In this document: positions 14,833-22,543 of the stretch, one piece after another
Layout of the letters: every line of letters begins with the position of its first letter
How positions within the stretch are numbered: the stretch's first letter is position 1
Made by a program: the position numbers and the translations under genes
Notes under the pieces: generated by a model
Seen by the model: the letters and a program-made list of their open reading frames with translations, nothing else
Database searches by the model: none
Told to the model about the DNA's origin: nothing
From: Pseudomonadota bacterium
GTDB lineage: Bacteria; Pseudomonadota; Gammaproteobacteria; Burkholderiales; JAKAFK01
Direction of reading: 5' to 3'
Length of the DNA: 32,955 nt
Assembly (NCBI GenBank): GCA_021817985.1
Contig: JAKAFK010000046.1
Location: 1-32,955, forward strand

Positions 14833-16371
14833 ATGGCGGAAAGAGCGCCCCTGCACGGCTCGGCGCTGGTCCTCGTGACCCTGGCGATGGGGCTGGGCGC
14901 GTTCATGCAGGTCCTCGACACGTCCATCGCCAACGTCTCGATCCCGGCGATTGCGGGCGACCTCGCGGTGAGCCCGGATCAGGGCACCTGGGTGATCACC
15001 TCGTTTGCCGTGAGCAATGCGATCGTCCTCCCGATCACCGGCTGGCTTGCCAAACGGGTGGGCGAAGTCCGCCTGTTCATCCTGTCCACGCTGGCGTTCA
15101 GCATCGCCTCCTGGCTGTGCGGGCTGGCGCCGAATCTGCCGCTCCTGGTCTTCTTCCGTGTCCTTCAGGGGGCGGTGGCCGGCCCCATGATCCCGATGAG
15201 CCAAACGCTGCTGCTGTCCAACTATCCTCCGCACAAACGCGGCATGGCGCTGGCCCTGTGGTCCATGACGGTGGTCACCGCGCCGATCTTCGGCCCCATC
15301 CTGGGCGGCTGGATCACCGACAACATCAGCTGGCCGTGGATCTTCTACATCAACATCCCGGTCGGCATGTTTTCCGCCTACCTGACTTGGCAGCTTTTGC
15401 GCCATCGCGAGACGGAGATCGTGAGAAGGCCCGTCGACATCGTCGGGCTGGCGCTCCTGGCGATCGGGATCGGCAGCTTGCAAGTGTTGTTGGACAAGGG
15501 CAACGACCTCGACTGGTTCGGCTCCACGACCATCGACGCCCTGGCGGTCGTCGCGGCCGTAGCCCTAGGCTATTTCGTCGTCTGGGAACTCACCGAGAAG
15601 CATCCGGTCGTCGACCTGCATCTGTTTTCGCGGCGCAACTTCGCCGTCGGGACGCTGACCCTGAGTCTGGGTTACCTCACGTTCTTCGGCAACGTCGTGG
15701 TCTTCCCCCTCTGGCTGCAGACCCAGATGGGCTACACGGCGACATGGGCGGGGCTTGCGGCGGCGCCTATCGGCCTGCTGTCCATCGTCTTCTCGCCGAT
15801 CGTGGGGCGCAATTTGCACAAATTCGACTTGCGCATCCTGACCAGCGTCGCATTCCTGGTGTTCGCAGCGGTCTCGTTCTGGGCGTCAGGCTTCGACACC
15901 AGCGTGAGCTATGCCGAACTCGTGGCGCCCCGGCTCGTGCAGGGGATCGGCATGGCGTTCTTCTTCGTGCCGCTGGTGAGCATCACCCTCTCGGGCATCC
16001 CGGCGGAGCAGGTGGCGAGCGCCTCGGGCATCTCGAATTTCGCGCGCATTCTGGCGGGAAGCTTCGGCACGTCCCTGAGCATCACGCTGTGGACTCGCCG
16101 CGCCCAATTCCACCAAGCCATGCTCACCGACCCCCTGACGCCGTACAGCCCAGTGGCCACCCACGCCCTGGACCTCCTGCGTGAGCGAGGATTGTCCAGC
16201 GGGGGGGCGCTGGCAGTCCTGGCGCGAACCCTCGTCCAGCAGGCGGTGATGCTGGCCACCAACGACGTGCTCTGGCTTTCCGGCTGCATCTTTCTTGCCC
16301 TTCTCGCCGCCGTATGGCTTGCGCGCCCGCCGTTCATGGTGGGCGGCGGCGCGGGCTCGGACGCCCACTGA
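14833..16371 (+). CDS. emrB: EmrB-type drug:proton antiporter (MFS, DHA2 family)
   Basis: This 512-residue inner-membrane transporter has about 14 predicted helices. It begins at MAERAPLHG after a strong AAGGAGG site. DHA2 motifs are present: LDTSIANVSIP (28-38), GWLAKRVGEVRLF (motif A-like), R-V-L-Q-G-A-V-A-G-P (motif B), and P-I-F-G-P-I-L-G-G-W (motif C of antiporters, about 151-160). It should use the proton gradient to expel lipophilic toxicants through EmrA and the NodT channel. The actual substrate is unknown. About 150 bp of intergenic sequence follow, containing GC-rich inverted repeats such as GGCGGCCGCC near 16424 but no clear terminator. Confidence 0.94.
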   Translation: MAERAPLHGSALVLVTLAMGLGAFMQVLDTSIANVSIPAIAGDLAVSPDQGTWVITSFAVSNAIVLPITGWLAKRVGEVRLFILSTLAFSIASWLCGLAPNLPLLVFFRVLQGAVAGPMIPMSQTLLLSNYPPHKRGMALALWSMTVVTAPIFGPILGGWITDNISWPWIFYINIPVGMFSAYLTWQLLRHRETEIVRRPVDIVGLALLAIGIGSLQVLLDKGNDLDWFGSTTIDALAVVAAVALGYFVVWELTEKHPVVDLHLFSRRNFAVGTLTLSLGYLTFFGNVVVFPLWLQTQMGYTATWAGLAAAPIGLLSIVFSPIVGRNLHKFDLRILTSVAFLVFAAVSFWASGFDTSVSYAELVAPRLVQGIGMAFFFVPLVSITLSGIPAEQVASASGISNFARILAGSFGTSLSITLWTRRAQFHQAMLTDPLTPYSPVATHALDLLRERGLSSGGALAVLARTLVQQAVMLATNDVLWLSGCIFLALLAAVWLARPPFMVGGGAGSDAH

Positions 16372-16521
16372 GGGCGCCGCCGAAGCCCGCCCGCCGGGGG
16401 GCGAGGCCCGCGATCACGAGGACGGCGGCCGCCGTTCGCCTGCGCTAGAATTCGGAGTAAGGCGGCGTCTGCCCGGAAGGCGTCCGCCGTCTGCCCCCCC
16501 CTTCTGCAAAAGGAGGCCCTC

Positions 16522-16683
16522 ATGCCTGTCACGCTGACTTTGCGTCTTGCGCCCCTGGTATCGCTCATCGCCGGCATTCTCATTCTGCTCGTTCCGCGCC
16601 TGCTCAATTACATCGTCGCCATCTATCTCATCATCATCGGCCTTCTCGGGCTGTATGGCGCCGGCGGGCTGCACATGCGATAG
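16522..16683 (+). CDS. DUF3096 small membrane protein
   Basis: This 53-residue protein has a strong ribosome-binding site (AAAAGGAGG) seven bases before the ATG. It has two hydrophobic helices: LAPLVSLIAGILILLVP and then LNYIVAIYLIIIGLLGLYG. The pattern L-x-x-L-I-A-G-I-L-I-L-x-x-P-R-L-L-N-Y-I-V-A-I-Y-L-I is the signature of DUF3096, a family of about 45-55 residues of unknown function that is common in proteobacteria. It lies between emrB and the BlaI-type repressor on the same strand and may be independently expressed. It is short enough to be missed by gene callers. Confidence 0.85.
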   Translation: MPVTLTLRLAPLVSLIAGILILLVPRLLNYIVAIYLIIIGLLGLYGAGGLHMR

Positions 16684-16691
16684 CGGCCCCC

Positions 16692-16720
16692 TTGCGGGGC
16701 TACGACGCGCGTCGTAGAAT
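16692..16720 (+). promoter_or_regulatory. blaI-type promoter with 18-bp perfect palindrome operator
   Basis: A -35 TTGCGG (16692-16697), a 17-bp spacer and a -10 TAGAAT (16715-16720) precede the BlaI-type gene. The perfect palindrome CTACGACGCGCGTCGTAG (16700-16717) fills the spacer and covers half of the -10. BlaI/MecI/CopY repressors bind dyads with TAC...GTA arms at their own promoters, so bound repressor would exclude RNA polymerase. The predicted start site (about 16727) coincides with the ATG, so the mRNA would be almost leaderless. Confidence 0.7.
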
Positions 16721-16726
16721 GTGAGC

Positions 16727-17122
16727 ATGCCTTCCTTTCGCCTGCCTGCCGACGATCTCGAGTACGCTGTCCTCGTCGAACTCTGGCAGCTCGGCACCGC
16801 TTCGGTGCGCGATCTGCACGAGCGGCTGGGCAGGCCGCAGGGGCTCGTCTACACGACGACCGCCAAGGTGGTTGACCGGCTGCGGGAGAAGGGGCTGATC
16901 GACCGTCTCCGCAAGGGCCACGCCTATCTCTACAGCCCGCGCGTCGCGCGCGAGGAGGTCGAGCGGGCGAGGGCGCGCAACGCGGTGAAGCGCCTTCTGG
17001 GCCCGGTCCCGCATGCGGCGGTGGCGGCCCTCGTGGAAGCGGTGGATGCGGTCGATCCGGCGCTGCTCGATGCGCTCGAGCGCGCCGTTGCGGCGCGGAG
17101 GAAATCGAAGCATGGGACGTGA
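16727..17122 (+). CDS. BlaI/MecI/CopY-family transcriptional repressor
   Basis: This 131-residue winged-helix repressor belongs to the BlaI/MecI/CopY (penicillinase repressor) family. The DNA-binding half is clear: LEYAVLVELWQLGTASVRDL, then Q-G-L-V-Y-T-T-T-A-K-V-V-D-R-L-R-E-K-G-L-I and the wing R-L-R-K-G-H-A-Y-L-Y-S-P. The C-terminal dimer helices follow (about 75-131). In this family proteolysis or metal release ends repression. The ATG at 16727 is preferred to the GTG at 16721 because the promoter -10 lies just upstream. The stop overlaps the M56 protease gene by 11 bp, so the two are translated together as the sensor-repressor pair BlaR1-BlaI is. Confidence 0.88.
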   Translation: MPSFRLPADDLEYAVLVELWQLGTASVRDLHERLGRPQGLVYTTTAKVVDRLREKGLIDRLRKGHAYLYSPRVAREEVERARARNAVKRLLGPVPHAAVAALVEAVDAVDPALLDALERAVAARRKSKHGT

Positions 17123-17996
17123 GTGGCTGCTGTCCGTGTTGATCATCGCCCTCGGCGGGTTGTCGACGCAGGCCTTGGCATGGCTCCCCGGGACGGACGA
17201 GCCGCACGCGGACGCACACGCGCGTGAGCGCGCCTGCTGGTACACGCTCTGGCAGCCCGTCGTGCCGATGCTGCTGATCGCGGCCGGACTGTGCGGCTGG
17301 GCGCTCACGCAACCGGACCCGGTGCCCGACCGCCTCGAGCCCTGGGGGCTCTATGGCGCGTGGCTGCCTTTCGCGCTGATCTTCGGGCGCGCCAGTCTGC
17401 GCGCCGTCTGGGCGCTCCTGCGCAGCCCCGCCGAATGCGGCATCGCCACCGTCGGATTCCTGCAGCCGCAAGTCGTGTTCTCCCCGTTCCTGGCCAAAGG
17501 TCTCGAGGATCGCGTGATCCGGGCGGCGCTCGGCCACGAGGCGGCGCACGCGCGGCATCGCGACCCGGTGCGGATCTGGCTCGCGCAGCTCGTCACCGAT
17601 CTCCAATGGCCCTGGCCTGCCGCCGCGAGGCGCCTCGACCGCTGGATGGAGGCCCTGGAGCTCGCGCGCGACGATGAGGCGAGGGCGGGCGGTATAGAAG
17701 GCGCGGATCTCGCCGCCGCCGTACTGGCGACGGTGCGTTTTCTCGGCCGCGCCGCGCCGCCTTGGGGGGGGATCGAACGCGCCCACGCCCGCCTGGTCGG
17801 CGACTCCCAGGCGTTGCAAGAGCGCGTCTCCCGCCTGCTGACGCCGCTCCCGGCCGCCTCGAACGGCCGCCACAGGCCCTGCCTGCGCCCGGCGATCGCC
17901 GTGCTGCTGATGGCCGCCGCGCTGCTTGCGGCCACGGGGCTCGGCATCGTCTACGGCGAGCGTCTCGTGCAGCCGCTGTTGGCCCTGACCCTATGA
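17112..17996 (+). CDS. BlaR1-like M56 zinc metalloprotease without sensor domain
   Basis: This 294-residue membrane protein overlaps the repressor gene by 11 bp. Hydrophobic segments at about 5-24, 48-66 and 78-95 precede the zinc protease motif HEAAH (142-146), with a likely third ligand Glu183 in E-L-A-R-D-D-E-A. A last helix lies at about 261-285. This matches the M56 (BlaR1/MecR1) protease core. BlaR1 proteins usually have a large C-terminal penicillin-binding sensor domain of about 250 residues; here nothing follows the final helix. It may sense membrane or cell-wall stress directly, or rely on a partner. It probably inactivates the repressor encoded upstream, by inference from the family and the overlap. 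Confidence 0.82.
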   Translation: MGREWLLSVLIIALGGLSTQALAWLPGTDEPHADAHARERACWYTLWQPVVPMLLIAAGLCGWALTQPDPVPDRLEPWGLYGAWLPFALIFGRASLRAVWALLRSPAECGIATVGFLQPQVVFSPFLAKGLEDRVIRAALGHEAAHARHRDPVRIWLAQLVTDLQWPWPAAARRLDRWMEALELARDDEARAGGIEGADLAAAVLATVRFLGRAAPPWGGIERAHARLVGDSQALQERVSRLLTPLPAASNGRHRPCLRPAIAVLLMAAALLAATGLGIVYGERLVQPLLALTL

Positions 17997-18306
17997 CGCT
18001 GCGGGCCGCGCGGCGCCATGGCCGTCGATTGGGCGACCCGACGATCGATCCGGAAACCCCTGTCCCGCGCATCTCGATGAGACCATAAGCCCGGCGGACC
18101 AGCTTTTGGCCGCAGGCAAAATCATGCGATCCCGGCTTGCGCTCCTGGGTCCGAGGCAATGCCCCGGCCGCCCAGGGGAACGCGATCCGCTCGCAGGCAT
18201 CTTGCGAACCTTGGACGGACAGGCACATCTAACGGATGGGACGGGCCGCCGGGCGATAGACGGCGAGCAGCCGTCGAGCCTGCAGGCTTCCAATCGGCGG
18301 ACGGCC
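17997..18306. other. Intergenic stretch without recognised gene
   Basis: No convincing gene is seen in these 310 bp. The frame of the DUF488 gene stays open through most of it (from 18106), but the predicted peptide there is unlike the family. No strong promoter or terminator is evident. Confidence 0.4.
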
Positions 18307-18858
18307 ATGACCGAGAATGCCGAGCGCGACCCGACGATCCTCACCATCGGCCATTCGACGATGCCGATCGAGCATTTCATCGACGTGCTGCGCGCGCACG
18401 ACGTCACTTTGCTCGCCGACGTGCGCACTGTGCCGCGCTCTCGGCACAACCCGCAATTCAACCGCGATGCCTTGCCCAAGGCGCTGGAGGGGGCGGGCAT
18501 CGGTTACGAGCATATGGCGGGTCTCGGCGGGCTGCGGCATGCGCGCGCCGATTCGCCCAACCAGGCCTGGCGCAACCTCTCGTTTCGAGGCTTTGCCGAC
18601 TACATGCAAACGGGCGAGTTCGCGGACAGCCTCCAGCACCTCATCGACGTCTCCCGCCGCGCGCGCGTCGCGCTGATGTGCGCCGAGGCTGTTCCCTGGC
18701 GGTGCCATCGCTCCTTGATCGCCGATGCGCTGGTTGCGCGCGGCGTGCCGGTGGAGCACATCATGGGCGCCACGCGGCGCCAGGCGCATGCGCTCACCCC
18801 TTGGGCACACGTCGAGCGCGCGCGCGTGAGTTACCCTGCGTCCGGCGCTCGAACGTGA
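18307..18858 (+). CDS. DUF488 family protein
   Basis: This 183-residue cytoplasmic protein belongs to DUF488. Hallmarks are LTIGHSTMPIEHFIDVLR at the N-terminus, L-L-A-D-V-R-T-V-P-R-S-R-H-N-P-Q-F, YEHMAGLGGLR in the middle, and the conserved cysteine motif C-A-E-A-V-P-W-R-C-H-R-S-L-I-A-D. In DUF488 the C-x(n)-C-H-R motif is strongly kept and suggests a catalytic or metal role, but no function is established. The start MTENAERDP is the last ATG before the first conserved strand; the frame is open about 67 codons upstream with no family similarity. Confidence 0.88.
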   Translation: MTENAERDPTILTIGHSTMPIEHFIDVLRAHDVTLLADVRTVPRSRHNPQFNRDALPKALEGAGIGYEHMAGLGGLRHARADSPNQAWRNLSFRGFADYMQTGEFADSLQHLIDVSRRARVALMCAEAVPWRCHRSLIADALVARGVPVEHIMGATRRQAHALTPWAHVERARVSYPASGART

Positions 18859-18936
18859 GTCCATCCCCCCCCGCACGGCGGTCCTCCGCCCGGAAGGCTG
18901 CGCCCGACCCTCCCCGGATCGATCCCATGGGCCGCG

Positions 18937-19134
18937 GCTCTTTCGCTCGTCGTGCCTTGTGGCGAGCGTATCGCCGACGAACCGTTCCGGCGAGCCGAAC
19001 CAGCCGTGCCGCGAAAGTGCCCGGCCGTCGCGGTCATAGACCATGAAGGTGGGCGTGGAGGGGATGTCGAGGCAGCGCATGAGTTCGGACGCGGCGTAGG
19101 TGCGCCCCCGACACTGCGACCATGACCTCGTCAA
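18937..19134 (-). pseudogene. Thioredoxin-fold fragment
   Basis: On the minus strand the residues E-L-M-R-C-L-D-I-P-S-T-P-T-F-M-V-Y-D-R-D-G-R, then HGWFGSPERFVGDTLA, match the C-terminal half of thioredoxin-like proteins, with the cis-Pro in STPTF, the strand-turn VYDRDGR and the closing helix. The CxxC half is not readable upstream in any single frame, and after about 18937 the frame continues without family likeness. I read it as a decayed remnant. The remaining gene-free sequence (18859-18936 and 19135-19451) shows nothing I can name. Confidence 0.5.
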
Positions 19135-19451
19135 GGGCGTGCAGATGCGCTGCCGGGGGTGCGATGTCCCTGCGGATCCGGCAGGTCGCTCGGGCGGGTC
19201 CGGAGACTATCGCCGCCGCAAGACAGGCAGCGATGCAAGAGGTGCGCTATCGCATGCAATTCCAAGGGGGCCGGGGAGGGGGTTGGGCGCGGCAAAGATC
19301 CGCATAGGATGCGCCGTTGGAGGTGCACCTTCGCCCGGGCTTCGGCTTGCGGACGCCGTGTCCGGGGAAGGTGCCCCATCCGCTATTCGCGGCGTGACAG
19401 GAACGCGCAGGTCGAAGGCCCCTGCCTCGCCCTTGTCATGGCCGCGGGTTT

Positions 19452-19997
19452 TCAGGCCTTCTTCGCGAGGCTGCCGACCGGAAGAATGCTCTTGCCCATC
19501 GCCGAATTGATCACGTGCACCGCGCCCAGATAGAAGCCGACCGCCGCGACGATCATGAACAGCACGCTGCCCAGGTCGCTATTGCCGATCGCCATGAGGA
19601 CAAACGCGCCGCACAGCAGCCCGAAGAGCAGCACGAGCCCGATGTTCGAGCGCAGCGACGCCAGGAAGAAGATCAGGGTGATCAACGCCATCAGCCAGAA
19701 CCATACCGCCATCAGCTCCGGCGCGCCCTTCATGGTCGCTTCGAGGCCGCCCGTCAGGGCCGCGATCGCGAAGCTCAGGAAAAACGATCCGTACGTGAAG
19801 AATACCGTGGCGATATACGAGTTGGGCATCTGATAGGTCATGCTGCCGCTGACATACATCGCCGCCGCACCGAACCCGAAGGCCAGCGCCAGCAATGTGC
19901 CCATCCCCGCCATCGGGATCATGCCATGGAACATGGCACCGATGATGAACAAGGGCACGGCAAACCCGAACAAACCTATAGCAATAGGATCCTTCAT
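19452..19997 (-). CDS. SatP/YaaH-type acetate/succinate transporter
   Basis: This 181-residue inner-membrane protein of the GPR1/FUN34/YaaH family (AceTr) has six hydrophobic helices. Members import acetate or succinate with protons, or act as acetate channels. The family motif N-P-A-P-L-G-L at the N-terminus is altered to D-P-I-A-I-G-L here (residues 3-9). Other hallmarks remain: GFGAAAMYVSGSMTYQMPNS and Y-G-S-F-F-L-S-F-A. The start lies behind a GGAGGAGG site. It is transcribed alone, opposite to its left neighbour. The altered motif makes the substrate uncertain. Confidence 0.85.
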   Translation of the reverse strand: MKDPIAIGLFGFAVPLFIIGAMFHGMIPMAGMGTLLALAFGFGAAAMYVSGSMTYQMPNSYIATVFFTYGSFFLSFAIAALTGGLEATMKGAPELMAVWFWLMALITLIFFLASLRSNIGLVLLFGLLCGAFVLMAIGNSDLGSVLFMIVAAVGFYLGAVHVINSAMGKSILPVGSLAKKA

Positions 19998-20561
19998 GAG
20001 ACCTCCTCCGGTTTTTGGTTATGTGTCGGTCAAACCTGTGGGTTCGACCGCCCTAAACCAGAGCAGGAAATATACCAGCAGAATACCCTAATATGCCTAT
20101 AGCTCCCAGGGCGGGGTCGACCGGGAGCCCAGAGCCCCGTCCGGTCACGCGACCGGCCCACCAGAATCTCGCTCAAAGGATATATACATCTTGTTTTCAA
20201 TCTGACGGGCTAGACAAATCGTCATGTCAAACAATCGGTTGTCATGACACCTGGGCATGCCCTGTCAGCGATAATGCCGTTGTCCCATTCGGAGCCCACC
20301 CACTGGAATGGCGTGAGCGGCGTGTCCGCCCATCGCTCTAAGCGGCGCGCTCGTCCCGGCGCCGGCGTCGCCCCGCCCGCTCATGTCGACGGGCGAGCGG
20401 CTCGCGGGAGGGCCTAAGAGGCGCACCAGAATGCGCGTAAGACCCGAAAACGGCCATAGGGTGCCGGCGGAATGCGGCGACCCTTAGAGACTTCCCGGTT
20501 GGCGCAAGCGGCCGGGGCGTCCGGGCGGGCTCTCCCGCCCTTGGGCCGCGCGAACGAGGCC
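19998..20561. other. Upstream region of the SatP-type gene; no gene seen
   Basis: No gene is supported in these 564 bp. The section nearest the transporter (20000-20260) is AT-richer and should hold its promoter. A near-perfect inverted repeat, TCATGTCAA/TTGTCATGA (20222-20247, one mismatch, 8-bp spacer), could be another protein-binding site. From about 20340 the sequence is GC-rich and repetitive without clear coding signal. Confidence 0.4.
20027..20050 (-). promoter_or_regulatory. Inverted repeat in the SatP-type leader
   Basis: CGGTCAAACC and GGTTCGACCG form 10-bp arms with one mismatch around TGTG. The dyad is 30 bp upstream of the start codon at 19997, so it is either an operator or a hairpin in the 5' leader. 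No T-run follows, so it is not a typical terminator. Confidence 0.45.
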
Positions 20562-20894
20562 TTAGGGCGCCGCCAGGCGCTTTTCCAGACGCTTGGCGAA
20601 GACCGTCATTTCCTTGGCGGCCTGCTTGTCGCCCCGCGCCTCGGCAACTTCGATGCCTTGGCGGTACGCCGCGAGCGCCTGCGCCTCGTGGCCGGCCTGC
20701 TCGAGGGCGCGCGCAAGGAGCTTCCATGCGGCGGAATACTTGGGGTCGCGCGCCACGGCCTCGTGCAGGTGCGTCGCCGCCGGCTCCGGGGCGCCCGCCT
20801 TCAGGTACTCCGCGCCCAGGCTGAAGCGAAGGAGCGCGCTGTCCTTGCCGCTTGCGAGCATCTTTTCCAGATTGGCGATAATCGGTGTCGTCAT
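20562..20894 (-). CDS. Small TPR-repeat protein
   Basis: This 110-residue soluble protein is almost all tetratricopeptide repeats. Helical pairs are seen in ALLRFSLGAEYLKAGAPEPA, HLHEAVARDPKYSAAWKLLA and ALEQAGHEAQALAAYRQGIE, with the TPR pattern of W/L-G-Y-A-F-A-P. The C-terminal helix is basic (AKRLEKRLAAP). Such small TPR proteins act as protein-binding adaptors; no partner is obvious. It is on the same strand as the ntrYX operon but 386 bp past ntrX, so it probably has its own promoter. Confidence 0.85.
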   Translation of the reverse strand: MTTPIIANLEKMLASGKDSALLRFSLGAEYLKAGAPEPAATHLHEAVARDPKYSAAWKLLARALEQAGHEAQALAAYRQGIEVAEARGDKQAAKEMTVFAKRLEKRLAAP

Positions 20895-21280
20895 CCAGTT
20901 GCGCGGGAAACCCCGCCATTCGGCGAGGAGGGATAGCGCGCCGCCTCTCGAGGCGGCCAGTTCCCGCTTCTCCTTAGGCCAAAGCTATCCTTGGGTTGAA
21001 ATCCGACCGGTCTCAGTCAAACAGCCAGCCTGATCCCGGCCTTTTAAACGCAACGGCCCCACCGAAACCCCAAGCCGAGGCGTTCTGGCGCGACCAGACG
21101 AAACGCCCTCATCTTCGGGTGTTTGCCGCCCAGCCCTTCGATCGGCGGGTGGCGAGATTCGGGCAGGACGATCGCCTCTCGCACCCGACGCGCGATGGGC
21201 GCACTCGTCATGGGGGGCATCCTCGGCCGGCGCCGCCCGATGCCAACGCCTCTCCTTGTGCCCGAGCGCGAAGCCCGGCG
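20895..21280. other. Gap between TPR gene and ntrX
   Basis: No firm gene. A hairpin-forming repeat CCGCCTCTCGAGGCGG lies at 20941-20956, about 46 bp upstream of the TPR start, without a T-run. A 55-codon minus-strand frame (21044-21211) exists but has no supporting ribosome-binding site or similarity that I recognise. Confidence 0.4.
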
Positions 21281-22543
21281 TCAGCCTTCCGCGCTGTCCC
21301 GCTTGGAAAAGCGGATGCCGAGCTGCTTGAGCTTGCGGTACAGATGGGTGCGCTCGAGCCCGACCTTGTCCGCCACCCGGCTCATGTTGCCGGATTCCTC
21401 GCGAATGTGATGCTCGAAGTAGATGCGCTCGAAGGCGTCCCGGGCCTCCCGCAACGGCAGGTCGAGGCGCAGCGGCGTGCCCGTGGACGGCCCTGCGCTG
21501 AATTGCGACAGCGTGCGGCTGACGTCCTCCTGGGTGATTTCCTCGTTGAGGGCGGTGACCACCAGGGTCCGGACGATATTGTTGAGCTGCGCGATGTTGC
21601 CGGGCCAGTCGTAGTTGCGCAGCGCATTCAGCGCGCCCGTGGAGAGCTGCCGCAGGGGCGCTTCCTTCGTTTCGACGAGCTGGGTGAGCAGCCGGGTCGC
21701 GAGGTAGGGGACATCCTCCCGGTGGTCCCGCAGGCTCGGCAGTTTGATGGTCAATCCGCTCAATGCCTGGAAGAGGGCCTCGTCGAAGCTCCCGCTGTCG
21801 ACCAGGGCGGGCAGGCTGCGTGAGGTTGCCGCCACGAGGCGCACGTTGAACCGGTCGAGCTTTCCCAAGGCGAGCAAAAGGCCTTTCTGCTCGACCTTGG
21901 CCAGATCGGCCACCTCGTGCAGGTAGAGCAGGCCATCCTTCGCCTGGGCGAGCAGTTCCATCGGCGCCTCCCCCAACACGCTCAGCGACTCCGGCGCGAT
22001 GAAGGGCGTGTTGGGAAGATGCAGGAAGTGCGCGCACGACTCGGCGCCCGCCCCGCGCTCGCCCACGAGAAGGAGGGGGACGCTGAGGTTCGCGACCTGC
22101 GAGAGCTGCTTCTTGAGCGTATCGATGAGGGGACTCTTGCCGAGGCTCGCCAGGGTCAACGCCTGAGGGCTGGGGATTTCACCCTTCCGGAGCGCGCGTC
22201 CGACCGTGCCGAGCAGCTTTTGCAGTCCGATGGGCTTTTCCAGGAAGTCAAATGCGCCGATGCGCGTCGCCTCGACCGCGGTGTCGATGGTCGCATGGCC
22301 CGACATCATGACGACCGGCATGGTGAGCTGCCCGGACGCCGCCCATTCCTTGAGGAGCGTGATGCCGTCGCTGTCGGGCATCCAGATGTCGAGCAGGACC
22401 ATGTCCGGGCGGTGCTGGTTGCGGAAGGCCCGGGCCTGGGTGGCGCTTTCGGCTAGGCGCACCTGGTGTCCTTCGTCCTGCAGAATCTCAAGCAGCAGCT
22501 CACGGATGCCGACTTCGTCATCCACGACCAGAATTTCGCTCAT
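21281..22543 (-). CDS. ntrX: NtrX-type response regulator with degenerate AAA+ domain
   Basis: This 420-residue regulator pairs with NtrY. The receiver domain (1-120) has D8-D9, phospho-acceptor Asp52 (LLDIWMPD) and Lys103 (LEKPIG). The central sigma-54-activator-like AAA+ domain is degenerate: the Walker A region reads GERGAGAES (161-169), without the Lys of GxxGxGKE; the Walker B region reads LLYLHE; the GAFTGA loop is absent. It therefore cannot be a normal sigma-54 activator. The Fis-type helix-turn-helix at the C-terminus is intact (NMSRVADKVGLERTHLYRKL). Loss of GAFTGA is known in some betaproteobacterial NtrX proteins, which then act as DNA-binding regulators. The start overlaps the NtrY stop (ATGA). 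Confidence 0.92.
   Translation of the reverse strand: MSEILVVDDEVGIRELLLEILQDEGHQVRLAESATQARAFRNQHRPDMVLLDIWMPDSDGITLLKEWAASGQLTMPVVMMSGHATIDTAVEATRIGAFDFLEKPIGLQKLLGTVGRALRKGEIPSPQALTLASLGKSPLIDTLKKQLSQVANLSVPLLLVGERGAGAESCAHFLHLPNTPFIAPESLSVLGEAPMELLAQAKDGLLYLHEVADLAKVEQKGLLLALGKLDRFNVRLVAATSRSLPALVDSGSFDEALFQALSGLTIKLPSLRDHREDVPYLATRLLTQLVETKEAPLRQLSTGALNALRNYDWPGNIAQLNNIVRTLVVTALNEEITQEDVSRTLSQFSAGPSTGTPLRLDLPLREARDAFERIYFEHHIREESGNMSRVADKVGLERTHLYRKLKQLGIRFSKRDSAEG

Noticed and set aside
21044-21211. 55-codon minus-strand frame in the ntrX-TPR gap
   Set aside because: No clear ribosome-binding site and a composition typical of random GC-rich frames.
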